This document shows, piece after piece, positions 33,728-40,927 of a DNA stretch of 44,923 nt (its first letter is position 1; each line of letters opens with the position of its first letter). This DNA is from an uncultured Bacteroidia bacterium (GTDB taxonomy: Bacteria; Bacteroidota; Bacteroidia; Bacteroidales; F082), in the NCBI GenBank assembly GCA_902770835.1, contig CACXUM010000020.1, forward strand, positions 1 to 44,923, written 5' to 3'. Below the pieces are notes generated by a model that saw only the letters and a list, made by a program, of their open reading frames with translations, had not been told where the DNA came from and did no database searches. The translations under genes and the position numbers were made by a program.

Positions 33728-35869
33728 TCATTTAATCACCAACTCGTCAATGATATTCTGGCACTTTCCGACCTTCTCGATGCACCAGAGCAGGTAGCGG
33801 GCATCCATGCAGATGGTGCGCTGCACCTTGTTCTCGAAACTGAGGTCGCCGCTCATAGCTTCCCAGTTGCCATCGAAAGCCAAACCGATGAGGTTGCCCT
33901 CGCCGTCGATGACGGGACTGCCCGAGTTGCCGCCCGTGATATCGTTGGTGGTGATGAAGTTGACGACCAACTCACCCTTTTCATTGGCATAACGGCCATA
34001 ATCCCTGTTGTTTGCAAGGTCGCGCACGTCTTGCGGGATGTCGAATTCCCAATTGCCGGGCACGTATTTGGCCATCACGCCGTCCATGGTGGTGTAGTAG
34101 TTGTAATTGACGGCATCGGCGGCCTTGTAAGGCTCCACGGTGCCGTAGGTGAGGCGCATGGTGAAGTTGGCGTCGGGATAGAAGTTGCGGTCGCTCTGCA
34201 TTTCCATCAAGCCCTTCATGTAGAGGCGCTCGCCCTTGTTGCCAAGGTTTTGGGCTTCTTCATAGCGGGCATACAATGCCTGATAAGAGTCGATGATGTT
34301 CATAGCGAGGGCAAAAATCGGGTCTTTGTCAAGGGCTTTGGGCTTGCTAATCCATTTTTCCACACGGGCCTTGTCGGTGAAAATGGACTTCCCAAAGGCC
34401 TTGGCCACATACGCGGTGAAGTCGCCGTTGTTTGCGTCGCCGATGCGTGTGATTTCGCTCGGGCGAAGGTCGGCGGGAATGTTCTTGTAGAACAAAGCCA
34501 GCAGCGCGGCGGTCACATCTTGGTCAAGGGGCATGGAATAGTCTTTGAAGAAGGTGTTCACACTTTCTTGCATCTTTTCGGCAGCGGCCTTGATGTCGGC
34601 TTTGTCGGCCTTGTCCTCAAACATCTTGTTGATGCGCATGAACCTGCGGCTGAACGAGATAGCCTCGCCGCCGTTCCAACCCGCCTCGCGGTGATAGACG
34701 AAAGACTTTTGGATTTCGTCCAAAATCTGCCATTTCTGCTTTATGCCCTTGAAGATGTCGCCATATTCGGCCTTGCGCTTCGGGTCGGCACCGACCCATC
34801 TCGCGAAGTCTTCCTCTTGGGCTTGACGGCGTTCATACACATGGTTGCGCTTGAGTTGCTTCACCTGACCGATGTAATATTTCCAATAGTTCGACACGCT
34901 TGCCTGCTTGGAGGCGTACATGATGAACACCTCTTGGTCGGCATCCATGTGCTTGCGGTAGTTGTCGAGCTTGGTCGTGCGGCAGTCGATGATGGCCGGG
35001 CCTTCCTCCTCGATGACGTTCTTCACAGTGTAGGAGGTCGAGTAACGGTCAGTCGAGCCAGGATAGCCGAGAATCATGGCATAGTCGCCGGGCTTCACGC
35101 CACCTAAGTTGATGGGCAGGAACCATTTAGACTTCATCGGGACGTTTTCGGCACTGTACTCGGCGGGGCTGCCATCGGGAGCGGTATAAACGCGGAAAAT
35201 GTTGAAGTCGCCCTTGTGGCGCGGCCAAGTCCAGTTGTCGGTGTCGGCGCCATATTTGCCGATGCCCCAAGGCGGGCAGCACACGAGGCGCACGTCCTTG
35301 TACTCATCGTACTCGAATAGGATGTACTGGTTGCCGCTGTAGAACGGCACAATCTCGATGCTCACATTACGGTCGCCTTTGCGGTCTTTCTCAAGTTGGC
35401 GGGCGTTCTTGGCGATGAGTTCTTCACGCTCGGCCTCGGATGTTTCGGCAGTAACGCCTTTCAGCACAGCTTCCGTCACGTCTTCCACCTTATTCAAAAA
35501 TAAGACGGACAGGCCTGCGTTGGGCAGTTCCTCGCTTTTGCTCTTGGCCCAGAAGCCGTTGGTGAGGTAGTCGTGCTCAATCGACGAGAGTTTTTGGACG
35601 AAACTCAGGCCGCAGTGGTGATTGGTGAGCAACAGGCCTTCAGGGGAGATGATTTCGCCCGTGCAGCCGCCACCGAATTGCACGATGGCATCCTTGATAC
35701 TCGGCTGGTTGAAACTAAAGATTTGTTCCGCCGTGAGCTTGCAGCCCATGGCTTGCATTTCGGCCAAGTTCTGGCCATTCAGCGAATAAGGCAGCCACAT
35801 GCCTTCGTCGGCGCGGGCCACTGTCATTGTCAGCACTACGGCTGCGATTAATGAGAATAGTTTTTTCAT
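33728..35869 (-). CDS. dpp7: S46 dipeptidyl-peptidase 7 (hydrophobic-residue-specific)
   Basis: A 713-residue exported S46 peptidase (signal ends TVARA, mature DEGMWLPY). The catalytic His85 is in LLLTNHHCGLS and the nucleophile Ser649 in TGGNSGSP, with WTWPRHKGDFNIFR carrying the likely Asp. The residue 18 after the Ser is Gly667 in LAFDGNWEAMSGD. Gly here is the DPP7 type, which accepts hydrophobic P1 residues, in contrast to Arg665 in the DPP11 at 4203. It should act in the periplasm on oligopeptides. No -7 box is clear in the 130 bases upstream, so transcription may come from the small membrane protein gene at 36209. Confidence 0.92.
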   Translation of the reverse strand: MKKLFSLIAAVVLTMTVARADEGMWLPYSLNGQNLAEMQAMGCKLTAEQIFSFNQPSIKDAIVQFGGGCTGEIISPEGLLLTNHHCGLSFVQKLSSIEHDYLTNGFWAKSKSEELPNAGLSVLFLNKVEDVTEAVLKGVTAETSEAEREELIAKNARQLEKDRKGDRNVSIEIVPFYSGNQYILFEYDEYKDVRLVCCPPWGIGKYGADTDNWTWPRHKGDFNIFRVYTAPDGSPAEYSAENVPMKSKWFLPINLGGVKPGDYAMILGYPGSTDRYSTSYTVKNVIEEEGPAIIDCRTTKLDNYRKHMDADQEVFIMYASKQASVSNYWKYYIGQVKQLKRNHVYERRQAQEEDFARWVGADPKRKAEYGDIFKGIKQKWQILDEIQKSFVYHREAGWNGGEAISFSRRFMRINKMFEDKADKADIKAAAEKMQESVNTFFKDYSMPLDQDVTAALLALFYKNIPADLRPSEITRIGDANNGDFTAYVAKAFGKSIFTDKARVEKWISKPKALDKDPIFALAMNIIDSYQALYARYEEAQNLGNKGERLYMKGLMEMQSDRNFYPDANFTMRLTYGTVEPYKAADAVNYNYYTTMDGVMAKYVPGNWEFDIPQDVRDLANNRDYGRYANEKGELVVNFITTNDITGGNSGSPVIDGEGNLIGLAFDGNWEAMSGDLSFENKVQRTICMDARYLLWCIEKVGKCQNIIDELVIK

Positions 35870-35901
35870 TGTTATTTAGATTTGATTGTTTCCACAAAAC
35901 A

Positions 35902-35997
35902 TCAGTCGTGCATTTTAGTCAAATAATCATTGAAGTCGGTGCATTTTATAGTATAGCCCGTCTCAACTTCCATTATTGCATTATCTAATTCATTCAT
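35902..35997 (-). pseudogene. Antitoxin C-terminal remnant (31 codons)
   Basis: Starting 2 bases after the stop of the 69-residue gene, ATG at 35997 opens a 31-codon ORF: MNELDNAIMEVETGYTIKC, TDFNDYLTKMHD. The pattern 'xxAIxEVExGxTxxCxDFxDYLxxM' is like the C-terminal half of RelB/Axe-type antitoxins of Bacteroidota. The DNA-binding half and the toxin are absent. A TTAGGA stretch before the ATG could allow translation, so a short active peptide is not excluded. Confidence 0.5.
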
Positions 35998-35999
35998 TC

Positions 36000-36209
36000 C
36001 TAACTATTTTTCTTTTTCGGCACCCTCGACCCAAGCAAAAACAACCCAATCAAGACGGCCCAAACACCTATGCTTATTAAAGAATCCCAAAGCGTATCCA
36101 TCCAGGTTTGCCGTCCGATGAGTGCATTAAACAAGGGAACACCCAACATGCCAATCAGTCCGAATGGCGCGGCCTTCACGATGGCTTTCTGTTGTTCCGA
36201 GAGTTGCAT
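36000..36209 (-). CDS. Small membrane protein, hypothetical
   Basis: A 69-residue protein, MQLSEQQKAIVKAAPFGLIGMLGVPLFNALIG... with two hydrophobic helices (about residues 13-31 and 41-61) and a basic end (RVPKKKNS). The promoter -7 box is TATCTTTG at 36227-36234. The promoter and first 11 codons are nearly duplicated at 37766-37831. No family recognised; an inner-membrane location is expected. Confidence 0.65.
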   Translation of the reverse strand: MQLSEQQKAIVKAAPFGLIGMLGVPLFNALIGRQTWMDTLWDSLISIGVWAVLIGLFLLGSRVPKKKNS

Positions 36210-36239
36210 GGCCTTGAAATTTGCGGCAAAGATAGTGAA
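36195..36239 (-). repeat. 45-bp promoter/5'-end repeat, copy 1
   Basis: TTCCGAGAGTTGCATGGCCT through GCGGCAAAGATAGTGAA. It matches 37787-37831 with two differences in 45 bases and includes the -7 box and the first codons of the 69-residue gene. Confidence 0.9.
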
Positions 36240-36246
36240 TTCTTGA

Positions 36247-37587
36247 TTACAAGAACATCGTCATATAAAACGGAAGATACTGCACCCCTTTGTCTTTCTT
36301 GATGTCCTTGGAATATATCAAGTATTTGTTGAGGATTCGGTCAGGATATTTGTTGCAGAAAGCATCGAGCGAGGCATGGGTGCTGTAGCCCGACGACTTC
36401 ACCTCGATAGGACACACCTTGTTTTTCCGTGCCAACAGAAAGTCGATTTCATAGTTTCGATTGCCCTTTTCTGTCGGAAATGTGTGATAGAAAAGTTCAT
36501 TCCCTGCCGCTCTCAACATTTGAGCCACCACATTTTCATACAGATAGCCAAGATTTGTGCTCAGTTTGTCGTTCCAAAGCTTTTGGTAGATGACATTCTC
36601 GGTGAAGTCCTTGTCGCGAAAGGCGAGAGTGACGAAAAGTCCCGTGTCGGCAAGAAACATCTTGTAGCGGTCAAGGTCTTTGTAGAACGACATTCCAGCA
36701 TTGGGGTCGCTGACGTGGTAGGCCATGTTCACAGTCATCGACTCCCTCAAGTCGGCGATGTATTCCGTCAAGCGGTCGGCCTTGCCGTTTTCGATGACAC
36801 TGGAAACCTGATAACGTGAAGCGTTCTTGTTCAGTTCGGCGGGAATCGCATTGAACAGCATGGAGAGTTTGCCTGAATCATCAATCTTCATGAAATCGCC
36901 GTCATAAAGGTCAAGAATCTCCCGTTTTGTATTATCGACCTCCGCCAAATTGTTCGTTTCAAGATACTTATTGACGGCTTGCGGCATCCCGCCCACCAGC
37001 ATATAAAGCCTGAAATCGCGCAACAGCTTCCTATGGGCCGCATCGCCCAAAGGAACAGGCTTTTCGCTGATTGAGCGCAACAAGGGTATGGTGTCCGTGT
37101 CGTCCAATGCCCAGCGAAACTCCTCGTAATCCATGGGGTACATGTTGATTCGCGTTTCCTCGCTGGGAATGATGATGTCCTTCACGTTTTTCCTGATCGA
37201 AATCAGCGAACCCGTTTCGATGTAATCGTAGCGACCGTCGGCCACCAAAGGCTTAATGGCCTGTCTTGCCAAAGGCTGTTTCTGCACCTCATCAAAAACG
37301 ATAACAGAATTGCGCTCATGCAGACTGACCCCGTAGGCCAGTTGCAGCCTCACAAACAGATGGTTAAGGTCCGAAATGTCGTCAAAAAGATGGAAAACTT
37401 CTTTTGTGCACTTGGAGAAGTCAATCAAGATATAGGACTGGTATTCCTGTTTGGCAAATTGCTCAACAATCGTTGACTTGCCCACGCGCCTTGCCCCTTG
37501 CACAAGGATGGCCGACTCTCCAGAGCGTTCTTTCTTCCATTTGAGCAATCGGTCATAAATCTTTCTCCTAAAGGTGTTTGTTGCCAT
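36247..37587 (-). CDS. ATP-binding protein of the AAA_14/DUF4143 family
   Basis: A 446-residue protein, MATNTFRRKIYDRLLKWKKE. Walker A is ILVQGARRVGKSTIVEQF (about 29-46) and Walker B SVIVFDEVQKQPLARQ. The C-terminal part is DUF4143 with a PD-(D/E)XK-like core NYEIDFLLARKNKVCPIEVKSS. The family is common in Bacteroidota and Archaea and is spread by horizontal transfer; its function is not established. The ATG at 37587 is chosen because the -7 box (37609-37616) overlaps the longer frame. The gene is enclosed between the two copies of the 45-bp promoter repeat. Confidence 0.87.
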   Translation of the reverse strand: MATNTFRRKIYDRLLKWKKERSGESAILVQGARRVGKSTIVEQFAKQEYQSYILIDFSKCTKEVFHLFDDISDLNHLFVRLQLAYGVSLHERNSVIVFDEVQKQPLARQAIKPLVADGRYDYIETGSLISIRKNVKDIIIPSEETRINMYPMDYEEFRWALDDTDTIPLLRSISEKPVPLGDAAHRKLLRDFRLYMLVGGMPQAVNKYLETNNLAEVDNTKREILDLYDGDFMKIDDSGKLSMLFNAIPAELNKNASRYQVSSVIENGKADRLTEYIADLRESMTVNMAYHVSDPNAGMSFYKDLDRYKMFLADTGLFVTLAFRDKDFTENVIYQKLWNDKLSTNLGYLYENVVAQMLRAAGNELFYHTFPTEKGNRNYEIDFLLARKNKVCPIEVKSSGYSTHASLDAFCNKYPDRILNKYLIYSKDIKKDKGVQYLPFYMTMFL

Positions 37588-37608
37588 GATTTCTTGCTTT
37601 TTACGCTG

Positions 37609-37616
37609 CAAAAATA
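37609..37616 (-). promoter_or_regulatory. -7 box TATTTTTG of the AAA_14 gene
   Basis: TATTTTTG on the minus strand. A TTTG 20 bases further upstream lies in the first 17-bp repeat unit. Confidence 0.7.
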
Positions 37617-37625
37617 CACTCTTTT

Positions 37626-37708
37626 GCCGAAAATCGCAAAATGTTTTTGCCTAAAAACGCCGAAAATCGCAAAATTTATTCTCCAAAAACTGCCGAAAAT
37701 CGCAAAAT
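37626..37708 (-). repeat. Three 17-bp repeats at exact 33-bp spacing
   Basis: GCCGAAAATCGCAAAAT occurs at 37626-37642, 37659-37675 and 37692-37708. The two 16-base spacers are similar but not equal. The spacing of 33 bp is close to three helix turns. The array lies immediately upstream of the AAA_14 promoter. Confidence 0.9.
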
Positions 37709-37712
37709 TTGG

Positions 37713-37742
37713 AAAAAAGACCTTCAAGATTACTCGAAGGTC
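37713..37742 (-). terminator. Rho-independent terminator (minus strand)
   Basis: GACCTTC / GAAGGTC, a 7-bp stem with a 10-base loop (37719-37742), followed on the minus strand by TTTTTT. It would end a transcript started at the duplicated promoter (37819-37826) after about 100 bases. Confidence 0.7.
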
Positions 37743-37765
37743 ATTTGGGGTTGGGCGAGGCTGCA

Positions 37766-37801
37766 TTATAGGAAGTTCTTTTGGTCTTCCGAGAGTTGCA
37801 T
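37766..37801 (-). pseudogene. Truncated 11-codon copy of the 69-residue gene start
   Basis: ATG at 37801 gives MQLSEDQKNFL and a stop, matching MQLSEQQKAIV of the gene at 36209. It has its own -7 box TATATTTG (37819-37826). It is either a scar or a leader peptide. Confidence 0.65.
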
Positions 37802-37831
37802 GGCCTTGAAATATGCGGCAAATATAGTGAA
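37787..37831 (-). repeat. 45-bp promoter/5'-end repeat, copy 2
   Basis: It matches 36195-36239 with two differences. It carries the -7 box TATATTTG and the start of the 11-codon remnant. Confidence 0.9.
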
Positions 37832-37857
37832 AATATCGGGAAGTGTGGAAAAAAGAC

Positions 37858-38033
37858 TATCTTTGCGGCTATGAACTTTCATCCATCCAGTTTGAAAGGA
37901 GCTATGCTATGCTGACGGTATCCTTCGTGTTTACAACAACCCCATTTGCGAGACCATCGACAATTACAACGGCAGTGCCTATTACGAGCCTTCGCCCTAC
38001 ATTGCCCGCAGTTATTATGCTGGAGGGTTTTGA
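37858..38033 (+). pseudogene. Promoter plus 3'-end remnant of an unknown gene
   Basis: TATCTTTG (37858-37865) is followed by ATG (37871) and a 14-codon ORF that stops at 37913. In another frame, open from 37896 to a stop at 38033, the sequence reads YADGILRVYNNPICETIDN, YNGSAYYEPSPYIARSYYAG, GF. This is a regular protein C-terminus with normal codon use. It has no start of its own and looks like the end of a gene whose middle was lost. The parent family was not recognised. Confidence 0.5.
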
Positions 38034-38070
38034 AAACATTTCGGCTCAAATTCACTCCGCCATACTCAAC

Positions 38071-38183
38071 AAAAAACCCCTCCTGATGGGGAAAAAGGAG
38101 GGGAAAAACAATATAAAGATTATGAAAAAAATCCGACTTTATTTTTTCTCAATGCCTCAGCATCGAAAAGTGATGCAAAGATA
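38071..38183 (-). ncRNA. Candidate small RNA with own promoter and terminator
   Basis: On the minus strand TATCTTTG (38176-38183) is followed by about 75 bases without an ORF and a strong hairpin (CCCCTCCT / AGGAGGGG, 38077-38103) with a TTTTTT tail (38071-38076). The transcript would be about 100 bases. It begins with GCATCACTTTTCGATGC, itself a short hairpin. The terminator could alternatively serve rpmF, 200 bases upstream. Confidence 0.4.
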
Positions 38184-38307
38184 AGCATTATTTTCATTCA
38201 CGGCACACTTTTGGACATTTTTTTGGAAATTTTTCCAATTTTTTATCCCATCAGGGTACAAAACGCCCTATTTCGTCCACGTTGGAGCCGTGTTCATGCG
38301 CCAGCAA

Positions 38308-38493
38308 TCACTGCTTGGCGGCCATGACCAGCTGACCTCTGTAGTACAGGTCGCCGTCCACATAGTAAGCACGGTGCATCACGTGCATGGTGCCGGTGGT
38401 CGGGTCGATGGTCACGTTAGGGGTTTCTGCCTTGTAATGTGTTCTTCTCTTCGCGCCTCTGGTGTGAGACTGTCTTCTTTTAGGATGTGCCAT
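38308..38493 (-). CDS. rpmF: 50S ribosomal protein L32
   Basis: A 61-residue protein, MAHPKRRQSHTRGAKRRTHYKAETPN..., with the L32 N-terminus. The two CxxC zinc-ribbon pairs of many L32 proteins are missing (VTIDPTTGTMHVMHRAYYVDGDLYYRG), so it is the zinc-independent form. It follows yceD, the common bacterial order. The usual downstream plsX/fabH genes are not present here. Confidence 0.95.
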   Translation of the reverse strand: MAHPKRRQSHTRGAKRRTHYKAETPNVTIDPTTGTMHVMHRAYYVDGDLYYRGQLVMAAKQ

Positions 38494-38528
38494 TTCTTTG
38501 TTATTTTAACTAGTTAATTACCAATTGT

Positions 38529-39056
38529 TTATTTATCGTTCAAATCGATGTCTTTCAAAGCGGCCCAGCGCGGGTCGATGGTGTCGGTTTCCTCCTCCTC
38601 GGCGGGCATTTCCTCGCGGTTGAGCATCTCAATCACTAAGGGGTTACATTGGCCTTCGGGATGCACACGGTGCATCGGGATGGCGAGGATGATGTACTCG
38701 TACACCAACGGGCGGATGTCGTACTCGTTCAAATCGGGCGAAACGACAGCCACCTCATCCGACTCTTCGGCGTTCTCCGTTCCCAACTTGATGAAGAACT
38801 GCTGCTGGCTTTCAATCGGCAAGTCGAACTCGTCGGCGCAGCGGTCGCAAGGCACGCGCACCGTTCCCGCGAGGTCGAAATGCAGGGTCAGCATGGTTTC
38901 CTGTCGGTCAATATCCAACTTCACTGTCACCCTACCTTGCTGAACCTCAGAATAATCCATGCCAGCAAAGAAACCGTCGTTGATTTCATACTGGTAGGAA
39001 TGGCTCCCCAAGGCGAGGCCACTAACCGGAATCAGGAATTCGTTCTTCTTTTCCAT
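38529..39056 (-). CDS. yceD: DUF177 (YceD) family protein
   Basis: A 175-residue acidic protein. The DUF177 core includes VRVPCDRCADEFDLPIE and, later, NEYDIRPLVYEYIILAIPM followed by HRVHPEGQC. It sits 35 bases upstream of rpmF on the same strand, the arrangement known for YceD, a protein linked to 23S rRNA maturation or ribosome assembly. The promoter is TACTTTTG at 39077-39084. Confidence 0.9.
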   Translation of the reverse strand: MEKKNEFLIPVSGLALGSHSYQYEINDGFFAGMDYSEVQQGRVTVKLDIDRQETMLTLHFDLAGTVRVPCDRCADEFDLPIESQQQFFIKLGTENAEESDEVAVVSPDLNEYDIRPLVYEYIILAIPMHRVHPEGQCNPLVIEMLNREEMPAEEEETDTIDPRWAALKDIDLNDK

Positions 39057-39076
39057 ATCTGCCTAAAAACGGGCTG

Positions 39077-39084
39077 CAAAAGTA
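39077..39084 (-). promoter_or_regulatory. -7 box TACTTTTG of yceD-rpmF
   Basis: TACTTTTG on the minus strand, 20 bases before the ATG at 39056. Confidence 0.65.
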
Positions 39085-39136
39085 CGGAATTAATTTGAAT
39101 GTGGCACACTTAGGCTGCAATTTTCGCAAAATTCAC

Positions 39137-39144
39137 TATTTTTG
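39137..39144 (+). promoter_or_regulatory. -7 box TATTTTTG of the DUF4298 gene
   Basis: TATTTTTG, 31 bases before the ATG at 39176. It lies inside the longer frame from 39095, which is therefore not the start. Confidence 0.65.
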
Positions 39145-39175
39145 CCTCACCAACAAGTCAACAAAACCGCAAACT

Positions 39176-39454
39176 ATGACCCGCATCGACCGTATCACCC
39201 ACATGGAAGCCCTCTTCGACAAGAGCGAGGAGGTCGTCCGCCGCCTCGATCAAGCCCTTGAGGACTTCGCCGCCCTCCAACCCGCCATCGCCGAACTGGA
39301 AGCCTATTACACCTCTCCCCAATGGCGCAAGGACTTTGAAGCCGACGAAGCCGGCAAACTGCCGAAAGACCTCAAGCGTGGGGTGCTTTCAGAGGACGGG
39401 CTTTGGAATTTGCTTTCGGATTATGGGCGGTTGAAGGAGATAACCAAGTTATAG
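39176..39454 (+). CDS. DUF4298 protein
   Basis: A 92-residue cytoplasmic protein, MTRIDRITHMEALFDKSEEVVRRL..., with a helical first half and the DUF4298 ending (YYTSPQWRKDFEADEAGKLP; RGVLSEDGLWNLLSDYGRL). Function unknown. It is divergent from yceD-rpmF and followed by the ORF6N scar region. Confidence 0.85.
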   Translation: MTRIDRITHMEALFDKSEEVVRRLDQALEDFAALQPAIAELEAYYTSPQWRKDFEADEAGKLPKDLKRGVLSEDGLWNLLSDYGRLKEITKL

Positions 39455-39468
39455 GCCAACCAAGTTAA

Positions 39469-39507
39469 GATGCCCTGCTGCTCAACCCTGTTTTGTTGTT
39501 AAATTGA
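39469..39507 (+). pseudogene. 3' scar of an ORF6N gene
   Basis: GAT...TGA encodes DALLLNPVLLLN and a stop, nearly the same as the last codons of the ORF6N gene at 41945-41983 (DALLLNPVLPLN). The upstream part is gone. It is a scar left when a tandem ORF6N copy was lost or replaced. Confidence 0.75.
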
Positions 39508-39537
39508 CAAAACCGTTCCTTGTTGTTCCAAAATTTC

Positions 39538-39571
39538 CTACCTTTGCCGCGTTGCAGCACTACGTGTGCCG
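39538..39571 (+). promoter_or_regulatory. Promoter-leader cassette, copy 1
   Basis: CTACCTTTGCCGCGTTGCAG through ACGTGTGCCG. It contains the -7 box TACCTTTG (39539-39546) and is identical at 32 of 34 bases to 40880-40913. In copy 1 the stretch continues with a GCAGCGCTGC palindrome. Confidence 0.85.
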
Positions 39572-39621
39572 CAGCGCTGCAAAATTAAGGCGTTACTGAC
39601 GCTTTGTTTTTGGATTATGGC

Positions 39622-40860
39622 ATGGATAATATAAAACAAGAAATGAATCAACTAGCCAATACTGTTTATTCACATGCGGCCAACACCATCAAAGAGGCGA
39701 TATTGGCCGCACAGTATGAGGCAGCCCGAGGCGTGAACGACATTCAGCTCATGCTCTACTTTGCCATTGGACGATACATTTCTTCAAATAGCCGCAAAGG
39801 GCATTGGGGTACCGATGCAATCGGCACCATCAGCCGGCTTTTACGTGCCGATTTGCCCGGATTACGGGGTTATTCGGAAACAAACATCAAAAGAATGCGT
39901 GGCTTTTTTGAGGAATGGAAAGAACTTGACCCGTTGAACGGCCAACCAAATTCGCCCATTCAAACGGACGATTCAGGAATTGTTTGCAAAGGCATTGACA
40001 ATGATATTGTTACAAATTCGCCCATTCAAACGGGCGAATTATGTTCCGCTGCTGCATTGATGGACAAAATCGCCATTCTGCCCTTCGTTTTTCCCACCAT
40101 TGATGCTTTTCCCGCCAATGATTTCCGCAGTATTGGGTTTACTCATCATTGCAACATCTTGGCCCAGTGCAAATTGCGCGAAGAACGCCTCTTCTACATC
40201 ACCCTCTGCGCTCGTGAACACCTGACCCCCGATGGCATCAAGAACTGCATCAAGCAAGACCTTTTCGCCCGACGTGGCAGCCTGCCAAACAATTTCTTGC
40301 AAAAGTTGCCCACGGGCAACCTCGCAAAGCGAGCCATCCTTGCCTTCAAGGACCAATACATGCTCGATTTCATCAACGTTGAAGAACTTGGCGCCCGCGA
40401 CATTGAGGAAGTGAACGAAACTGTAGTGGAACAGAAAATAGTGGACAACATCAAGAAATTCATCCTGCGCTTTGGCAAGGATTTCTTGTTTGTCGACAAC
40501 CAATATACCATCACCGTAGCCGGTCATAACCACCGCATCGACCTTCTTTTCTTCAACCGTGAGTTGAACTGCCTTGTGGCTATCGAACTGAAGACGGGCG
40601 ATTTCAAGCAGATTTACCTTGGTGAACTGAACGGTTACTTGCGGCTTCTCGACGATTATGTACGCAAGCCACACGAAAACCCAAGCATAGGCATCGTTTT
40701 GTGCAAAAGTGCTGACCGCACCTATGTCGAATACATGATACAAGACTACGACAAGCCCATGGGGGTAGCCACATGCAAGACCGCCACCGACATGCCAGAG
40801 CGTTTGCGCAAAGCCCTTCCCGACCAAGAAGCGCTAATGAAACTTATCGAAGAAGGGTGA
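39622..40860 (+). CDS. DUF1016/YhcG family PD-(D/E)XK nuclease
   Basis: A 412-residue protein, MDNIKQEMNQLANTVYSH. DUF1016 N-terminal domain with LYFAIGRYISSNSRKGHWGTDAI and a helix-rich region, then the C-terminal nuclease domain with DFLFVDNQYTITVAGHNHRI, then DLLFFNRELNCLVAIELKTG, where Asp and Glu-x-Lys are the metal-binding residues. Between the two, NSPIQT occurs twice (an about 22-bp DNA repeat 64 bases apart). YhcG-type proteins act on DNA in mobile elements and defence contexts; the exact role is not known. It shares its promoter cassette with the next gene. Confidence 0.85.
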   Translation: MDNIKQEMNQLANTVYSHAANTIKEAILAAQYEAARGVNDIQLMLYFAIGRYISSNSRKGHWGTDAIGTISRLLRADLPGLRGYSETNIKRMRGFFEEWKELDPLNGQPNSPIQTDDSGIVCKGIDNDIVTNSPIQTGELCSAAALMDKIAILPFVFPTIDAFPANDFRSIGFTHHCNILAQCKLREERLFYITLCAREHLTPDGIKNCIKQDLFARRGSLPNNFLQKLPTGNLAKRAILAFKDQYMLDFINVEELGARDIEEVNETVVEQKIVDNIKKFILRFGKDFLFVDNQYTITVAGHNHRIDLLFFNRELNCLVAIELKTGDFKQIYLGELNGYLRLLDDYVRKPHENPSIGIVLCKSADRTYVEYMIQDYDKPMGVATCKTATDMPERLRKALPDQEALMKLIEEG

Positions 40861-40879
40861 TTGTGTCCCGTTTTTTTTA

Positions 40880-40913
40880 CTACCTTTGCCGCGTTGCAGC
40901 ACCCCGTGTGCCG
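40880..40913 (+). promoter_or_regulatory. Promoter-leader cassette, copy 2
   Basis: Same cassette as at 39538-39571, with -7 box TACCTTTG at 40881-40888, placed 20 bases after the DUF1016 stop and 14 bases before the ATG at 40928. Confidence 0.85.
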
Positions 40914-40927
40914 TTTTTGGAATCGCC

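Noticed and set aside
33563-35107. 514-codon + strand ORF opposite dpp7
   Set aside because: Shadow of the S46 gene with the same Val/His-rich signature as the one opposite dpp11.
37626-37708. Short CRISPR-like array (three repeats, 16-base spacers)
   Set aside because: Repeats of 17 bases and spacers of 16 that resemble each other; no cas genes. Treated as iterons.
37641-37874. 77-codon + strand ORF over the 33-bp repeats
   Set aside because: Open frame only because the 33-bp unit is a multiple of three; no promoter and it crosses the promoter repeat.
37843-38184. 113-codon + strand ORF starting with GTG
   Set aside because: Its start is upstream of the -7 box TATCTTTG, and the gene-like codon use in this region is in another frame (YADGILRVYNN...).
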